Assembly (NCBI RefSeq): GCF_900177725.1
Contig: NZ_FXAT01000022.1
Coordinates: 1 to 64,000 of the forward strand
Source: Paraburkholderia susongensis
GTDB lineage: Bacteria; Pseudomonadota; Gammaproteobacteria; Burkholderiales; Burkholderiaceae
Length of the DNA: 64,000 nucleotides
Direction of reading: 5' to 3'
Each line of letters begins with the position of its first letter. The first letter of the stretch is position 1. Positions 59,221 to 64,000 of the stretch are shown one piece after another. The position numbers and the translations under genes are program-made. A model generated the notes under the pieces. The model was given only the letters and a program-made list of their open reading frames with translations. It ran no database searches and was not told where the DNA came from.

Positions 59221-60309
59221 ATGGCGATCTATCTCGACGATACGCAGCGCAACGACATCGCCCGTCTTGCCGCAAGCCGCGCGTGGCGCACCCAATGGCC
59301 GACGTGGGCACTGATCGCCGCGATCTATGGCGGCTGGTTCGGCGTGGCAACGCATGCGCGCGCACTCGGTCTGCCGCTGACGACCGCGCTGCTGGCCGTG
59401 CTCGGTACGTGGTACATGTCGTTACAGCACGAACTGCTGCACGGCCATCCGACCCGCTCGCGATTCATCAATGCGCTGCTCGGGTTTGCGCCGCTCGCGG
59501 TGTGGTTCCCTTATCGCATCTATCGCGCGTCCCATCTTCTGCATCACGACGATGCGCACCTGACACAGCCCCGCCGCGATCCCGAAAGCTATTTCGTGAG
59601 CGTCTCCGAGTGGCAACGCGCGGGAACGGCGATGCGCGCGCTGCTCGTTTTCCGCAATACGTTGATCGGACGACTGCTGCTCGGGCCAGCGTTCTCGATT
59701 GCCGCCACCGGCGCGCAGGCGCTCGGCAAGATCCGGGACGGCGACTGGCGCGACGTTCCCGCATGGCTCGCGCATCTCGCCGCGTTGGTCGTGCTCACCG
59801 CGTGGCTGCAGCAGGTGTGCGAGATACCGGCATGGGTTTTTATCGTCTGCGTGGGGTATGGCGCGTTATCGCTCGCATCGGTGCGCTCGTTTCAGGAGCA
59901 TCGTGTCGCGCAAACGCATGCGCATCGCACGGTCGTCAATGAAGCGGGATGGTTCTGGCGGCTGCTGTTTTTGAACAACAACTATCATGCGGTTCATCAT
60001 GATCTGCCGCAGGTGCCGTGGTTTGCGCTTCGCAGAGTCTACGAGACGTCCCGCCAGCGGTATGTCGAACGCTCGGGGGGCTTTCTGGTAAACGGTTATA
60101 GCGAATGGATGAGGCTTTACGCATTCGCCCCGGTTGCAAGTCCGGTTCACGGTCAGGAGTCCGACCTGATCCGCGGAAACCCGCCTGCTTCCGATAGTTT
60201 TGCGGGTAAATTGCGGGTGAAATTCATGGTAGTTGTCCGTCAAGGAGAACTCCATGAAGCTCACTCAGCCGCTCCTGCTGAACGCCGAACCGCAAGGCAA
60301 GCCCTATAA
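59221..60309 (+). CDS. Membrane fatty acid desaturase, with unusual C-terminus
   Basis: A 362-aa di-iron desaturase. The three His boxes are intact: HELLHGH, HLLHHDD and NNNYHAVHHDLP, with about four helices between. Up to LYAFAPVASPVHG the protein is family-like. The last 45 residues (QESDLIRGNPPASDSF onwards) are not, and they run 56 bp into the integrase start at 60254 in another frame. This suggests that insertion of the integrase-bearing DNA replaced the original 3' end. ATG 59221 has a weak Shine-Dalgarno. Confidence 0.88.
   Translation: MAIYLDDTQRNDIARLAASRAWRTQWPTWALIAAIYGGWFGVATHARALGLPLTTALLAVLGTWYMSLQHELLHGHPTRSRFINALLGFAPLAVWFPYRIYRASHLLHHDDAHLTQPRRDPESYFVSVSEWQRAGTAMRALLVFRNTLIGRLLLGPAFSIAATGAQALGKIRDGDWRDVPAWLAHLAALVVLTAWLQQVCEIPAWVFIVCVGYGALSLASVRSFQEHRVAQTHAHRTVVNEAGWFWRLLFLNNNYHAVHHDLPQVPWFALRRVYETSRQRYVERSGGFLVNGYSEWMRLYAFAPVASPVHGQESDLIRGNPPASDSFAGKLRVKFMVVVRQGELHEAHSAAPAERRTARQAL
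60200..60222. repeat. Direct repeat TTGCGGGTAAA / TTGCGGGTGAAA before the integrase
   Basis: Two adjacent near-identical 11-12-bp units immediately upstream of the integrase start. This is the position of arm- or core-type integrase sites in P4-family elements. No matching distal copy was found. Confidence 0.45.
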
Positions 60310-61316
60310 GCTCCGTAACCGCGACTCCATGTATCTGCGGGTGTCGGTCTTCGGTTCGAAGGTATGGAAATTCGACTACCGGCTGGATGGCGAGGATTGC
60401 AGCTATACCCTTGGACGATTCCCCGATCTGTCGATAAGCGGCGCCCGCCAACGTCGCAACGATGCAGCCAGGCTGGTGGCGTCAGGTATCCACCCGAAGG
60501 CCTATGAGAAGCAGCAGCAATTGCAGACGATCACACGCAACAAGAACACCTTCTGGGCCGTCTGCGAGGACTGGATTGAAGACAACCGCGACAGATGGAG
60601 CGAGTACTACTGCGGGCAAGCTGTACGATTTCTCTCGCGCTACGTGAAAGATTCGCCGCTCGGGAAAATGCCAGTACGCGATATCAAGGTAGCGCACGTC
60701 TACGACCTGCTGGAGTCGATCGCAAAGCGCAAAACACAATCGCGCGCTCGAGGCCAATGAACTCAAACGATTACTGAATTCATTGTCGGTCGTGGGAACC
60801 GTGCGCACACGTTTGGCAATGCGTCTGCTGTTGCTTACCTCGGTGCGAACTGCCGAATTACGGGGCGCAACATGGAACGAGATAGACCTGAAATCTGCGA
60901 TATGGGCCATTCCCGGCGAGCGCATGAAGATGGGACATCCACACGTCGTGCCACTGAGCACTCAGGCAATTGAAATTTTGAAAGAAATTCGGAAAATCAC
61001 TGGAGCTACCGCCGCTGACGACTATGTATTTCCAAATGTCAAAGACAAATCGCGCCCCATGGCGCCTACCACAATCAACGCAGCGCTGATTCGCACTGGA
61101 TTCAATGGTGAACGGCTATTCAGGGCGCACGGCGCACGCGGTACGTTTAGCACATGGGCACACGAACAGGGATTTACTCCACTGGCGATTGAACGTCAAT
61201 TGGCTCACGTCGAGAAGAACCGGGTAAGCAGAGCGTATAACAAAGCTGAGCTTCTGCCTGAAAGACAGAAAATGATGCAGGATTGGGGCGACGCTCTCCA
61301 GAGCATGAGTGATTGA
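60254..61316 (+). pseudogene. P4-type tyrosine integrase, internally deleted and frameshifted
   Basis: The N-terminal part (60254-60760) carries the P4-integrase start MKLTQPLLLNAEPQGKPYKL, the DUF4102-like VWKFDYRLDGEDCSYTLGRFPDLSISGARQRR and the SAM-like core-binding region. The frame then ends (RARGQ stop). The catalytic domain resumes in another frame (EANELKRLLNSLSVVGTVRTRLAM) to 61316. Catalytic residues of that half are present: Arg in RTAELRGATW, His-x-x-Arg in HGARGTFS and Tyr in SRAYNKAELLPER. About 100 family residues are missing at the junction near 60740, so it is inactive. Confidence 0.85.
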
Positions 61317-62361
61317 TTGTTTGCAGCAAGATGCCTGCGTCTCTGCGCTTCAATTCTTTACACGCATATGAGGGCAGCAGATCGATCCCAACATTTCCGT
61401 GCACGGCACGAATCTCCGTGCCCTGCCATGCTCTAACAACCGTCCTGTATATGCAAAGAAAACCAAGTGGCCGCGAGACATCGAGAATGCGCGCATGAGA
61501 CCTCCGAATCGGTCCTTGAAGGCTAGTGTCTAATTCCCACTCGATTCTCGATCGAACGTGCGAAGCCAACAATGGCGTGCAGTCGGGACGAGCCGTTCAA
61601 CCATGATATCGTAATGCGTACCACCCTACATGCTCCTCTGCTCGCCTACATTATGCGAGCTGTTTGGCACCGCGACATTTCTACGATCCGCGCTTTGTGT
61701 CTGAAGTCGTTCAGGAGCGTCCACCCGTCGACCAAACAACCATCCCTCTCGCACAAATCACCCAATGACAGGCTCGTACGCGGCGTGCGCGACGGTATTG
61801 CTGCGGACTAGACAACGGCCCAGGGCCAATACCGTCATCCAATACCGTCAGAGAGTAGTGACCCCCGATAGCAAAGCAGCCGCCTTCCGATGTGGCGGAA
61901 TTGTTAGACGCACTAGGTACAGGTCCTGGCACTGACAACTGTGGAGGTTCGAGTCCCGCCCTAGGGACCAGAAAAATAGATCCAGATCGCTTACTGGGCA
62001 GTCTTTATGAAGAAGACCGCGTCCCACGATAAGCCAACGTAGAACGAATACGTTTTCGAGTACGTGAAAGTTCGAGCTTCTGGAAACGTACGGCTCCTTC
62101 AAAGGAAGCACCCTTGACAGAGGGGCTTTGCTTTCCGCAATCCAACAAACTCGTAGACCGCTTTAATGCCGACTAACAACTCGCTGGCGGAAAGCGACTT
62201 TGGTGACACTGTTGCCTTTCGTTTCAATGGTGACAGAATTTGGCATGGTGCCGTTCTACACTGTGCTTTCTTCATCAACACTTCAAGGAAGCCGCGCTGA
62301 TCGAGGCGACCGAATCCGGTCGCATGTTCAGCGGAAAGGGGCTTGTTTCGACGGACTGAGC
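61317..62361. other. 1-kb region with decayed mobile-element DNA
   Basis: Composition is AT-richer and no ORF is convincing. A decayed tRNA-Leu-like sequence is at 61886-61970. Bases 62100-62361 may include the promoter of the WYL regulator. Confidence 0.5.
61886..61970 (+). pseudogene. Degenerate tRNA-Leu(CAG)-like sequence
   Basis: An 85-nt stretch follows the tRNA-Leu layout: TGGCGGAATTGTTAGACGCAC (D arm), CTAGG-TACAGGT-CCTGG (anticodon stem and loop, CAG), then GGAGG-TTCGAGT and a terminal ACCA. However, U33 is replaced by A, the T-stem has two mismatches (GGAGG against CCCGC), and the acceptor ends do not pair (TCCGATG against CCTAGGG). It is therefore a relic, probably of an integration target or an element-borne tRNA. 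Confidence 0.6.
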
Positions 62362-63060
62362 GTGTCTCGAAGCCAACGACTGTTTGACCTTATGCAGGTA
62401 CTTCGGCGACACCGTGGGGCGGTGTCTGGTGAGGTGCTTGCGCAAGAAACCGGCGTGTCGCTGCGCACGCTTCGTCGCGATGTCGCAACGCTTCAGGCGA
62501 TGGGAGCCGACATCGACGGCGCTCCGGGGGTTGGATACCTCTTGCGGCCGGGGTTCTTGCTGCCACCGTTGTCGTTTACCGAGGAAGAATTGCAGGCACT
62601 GGTTGCCGGGGTTCAGTGGGTAAGTCGCCAGACGGATAACGCGTTGGCTCGCGCAGCGCAAAACGCGTTGGCAAAAATCGGCGCTGTCCTTTCCTCCGAA
62701 ATGAGGGAGGCTTTGAGTGACGATACCCTTTACGTCGGCCGGAACAATGTGAACTCGACGCTCGATTTAACGCGCGTGCGGCAGGCGTTACGAGAGCAGC
62801 GCAAGATGCACATCACCTACGAGGACCACAATGGGGTGTCGTCTGAGCGCACGATATGGCCGATTGTTTTGGGTTTCGTTGAGCCGTGGCGGTATATCGC
62901 CGCGTGGTGCGAACTGCGGGAGGAATTCCGATTGTTCCGTGTTGACCGTATCGTCGAGGCCACATTTTTGGAGGACCGGTATTCCAGAAGTCGAAGGCAA
63001 CTTGTCAAGGAATGGCGGGCGCTTGAGGACAGTCGGCAAGTGCGGCAGGGTTCAATCTAA
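62362..63060 (+). CDS. YafY-type regulator (HTH_11 plus WYL domain)
   Basis: A 232-aa transcription factor. The N-terminal HTH (SRSQRLFDLMQVLRRHRGAVSGEVLAQETGVSLRTLRRDVATLQAMGADI) is followed by a WYL sensor domain (RQALREQRKMHITYEDHNGVSSERTIWPIVLGFVEPWRYIAAWCELREEFRLFRVDRI). GTG 62362 begins exactly at the family start SRSQRLFDLM; the longer frame to 62200 has unrelated residues. It is followed after 68 bp by a cupin gene that it may control. Confidence 0.88.
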   Translation: MSRSQRLFDLMQVLRRHRGAVSGEVLAQETGVSLRTLRRDVATLQAMGADIDGAPGVGYLLRPGFLLPPLSFTEEELQALVAGVQWVSRQTDNALARAAQNALAKIGAVLSSEMREALSDDTLYVGRNNVNSTLDLTRVRQALREQRKMHITYEDHNGVSSERTIWPIVLGFVEPWRYIAAWCELREEFRLFRVDRIVEATFLEDRYSRSRRQLVKEWRALEDSRQVRQGSI

Positions 63061-63128
63061 GTGAGCGTGATCGAGAGAAATAGTAGGTCCTATAGTTTCC
63101 GAACATGCAATCAACGACGGAGAAAAAA

Positions 63129-63722
63129 ATGGAGAAGGAGTTTAAGCATGCGTTGATGCCATCACTTGTCATCAACGTCGGCGACGTCAACGAAGTCGAG
63201 CGCATGGGGGGCGATCATTGGGGAAGCGCATGGAAGCCCTTAACGCCGGCCCTTGACGTCAACCCCGGTCGTCTCGGTGCCAACCTGTCGCGGGTGCCCC
63301 CGGGCCGAACGGCTTGCCCCTTCCATACGCACGCAAGAGCGGACGAGGTGTTCTTTGTGCTGTCGGGCCGAGGTGTTTTCCGCTACGGCGATACCGTGCA
63401 GGAAATCCGGACGGGCGACTGCATCTCGTGCCCGGCGGGCACAGGCGTCGCTCACCAACTGGCAAATCCGTTCGACGAGGACCTTGTCTACTTTGCGGTC
63501 GGAATGAATGATCCTCACGAGGTCTGCACCTATCCGGACAGCGGCAAGGTGATGATCCGCAGTCTGAAAACCATCGGACGGCTGACTCAGGCACCCTATA
63601 TGGATGGAGAGCCGGACAAGCCGAAAGTGCTGGACCTGGCGCAGTCATTCGTCGCTGCCTCAAACACCTCGGGAGGCGACCAAAACCGATCATCTGCAAA
63701 CAGTCCTGCGCCCGGGGGCTGA
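63129..63722 (+). CDS. Cupin-domain protein
   Basis: A 197-aa protein with a single cupin: LSRVPPGRTACPFHTHARADEVFFVLSGRGVFRYGDTVQEIRTGDCISCPAGTGVAHQLANPFDEDLVYFAVG. The metal-type residues HTHxxxxE and the later His of VAHQL are present. ATG 63129 has ACGGAG at a good distance; ATG 63105 in the same frame has none. Catalytic or sensory role unknown. The upstream WYL regulator is a likely partner. Confidence 0.85.
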   Translation: MEKEFKHALMPSLVINVGDVNEVERMGGDHWGSAWKPLTPALDVNPGRLGANLSRVPPGRTACPFHTHARADEVFFVLSGRGVFRYGDTVQEIRTGDCISCPAGTGVAHQLANPFDEDLVYFAVGMNDPHEVCTYPDSGKVMIRSLKTIGRLTQAPYMDGEPDKPKVLDLAQSFVAASNTSGGDQNRSSANSPAPGG

Positions 63723-64000
63723 CGGAATGGACCGCGCAGGGATAGGCAATCGAATGCATGCCTTCCTGCCAGTCCAGTCAATTTTGTGCTCGCGAGTCCA
63801 GCTAAATTTGCGATCCCAAGCCACCTCTCATGCAACCGTTGAGCGTCTGTTATTCGGCGGTCTGCTGGGCGTTTCGAGCGCCCGCTTAATCGGTCGGACT
63901 GCGCCGGCCGACATCTGTCTCAGTGCGGCCAACGACGGCCGGCCGAATCTTTGACGGTAAGCGGTCAGTCGTTACTGTGCAGGTTTGTATTGAGTCCACC
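63723..64000. other. Right edge, no gene recognised
   Basis: About 280 bp with no convincing frame or element. The sequence ends in an intergenic region. Confidence 0.4.

Overview
The window is GC-rich, densely packed chromosomal DNA that reads as a Burkholderiales genome, most likely Paraburkholderia or Burkholderia. This is inferred from gene content: a second MreB-like protein, a second IF-1, an H-NS-family protein with the typical C-terminal DNA-binding motif, and a non-phosphorylative L-rhamnose pathway. Most genes are ordinary core or metabolic genes with good Shine-Dalgarno sequences. Three or four AT-richer patches look acquired.

Layout. 1-4.4 kb: the 5' part of a citrate synthase gene, a small unknown gene, an alpha/beta hydrolase, an MreB paralogue and an esterase. 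4.4-6.7 kb: an AT-richer island with a candidate toxin (4867-5685) followed by a DUF4279-type candidate immunity gene. 6.8-12.6 kb: an EmrB-type exporter, an AraC regulator, a PadR/YqjI-like metalloregulator with a clear operator in front of a siderophore-interacting (YqjH-like) reductase, and an AI-2E-family transporter. 12.8-21.8 kb: a complete lower valine-degradation cluster (acyl-CoA dehydrogenase, acyl-CoA synthetase, mmsA, mmsB, enoyl-CoA hydratase, 3-hydroxyisobutyryl-CoA hydrolase) with a divergent AraC regulator; the divergent intergenic region carries an 18-bp direct repeat. 21.9-36.3 kb: an NfeD-slipin pair, YaiI, a purine permease with a candidate structured leader RNA, cytochrome b561, several small conserved proteins, IF-1, a GntR/MFS divergent pair with palindromic operators, and the nitrate-sensing pair NasT-NasS.

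36.7-38.6 kb holds the most striking locus: a head-to-tail tandem duplication of about 0.95 kb. Each copy encodes a DUF2778 (Tlde1-like L,D-transpeptidase) candidate effector overlapping by 20 bp a two-helix membrane protein, the likely immunity protein. A truncated antitoxin lies next to it. 39.1-49.4 kb is an L-rhamnose uptake and oxidation cluster (ABC importer, mutarotase, lactonase, LysR regulator, rhamnose dehydrogenase, rhamnonate dehydratase, a second SDR). It has interspersed 26-bp hairpin repeats, and the final hydrolase is not in the window.

49.5-60.3 kb: small secreted proteins, an H-NS-family protein, a low-molecular-weight phosphatase, a DnaJ-domain protein, an intergenic minus-strand terminator that suggests a small RNA, an FMN reductase, an amidase, CDP-diacylglycerol pyrophosphatase and a fatty acid desaturase. 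The desaturase 3' end runs into a broken P4-type integrase (60254-61316). A decayed tRNA-Leu-like sequence follows, then a WYL regulator and a cupin protein. No rRNA, intact tRNA, CRISPR array or transposase was seen.
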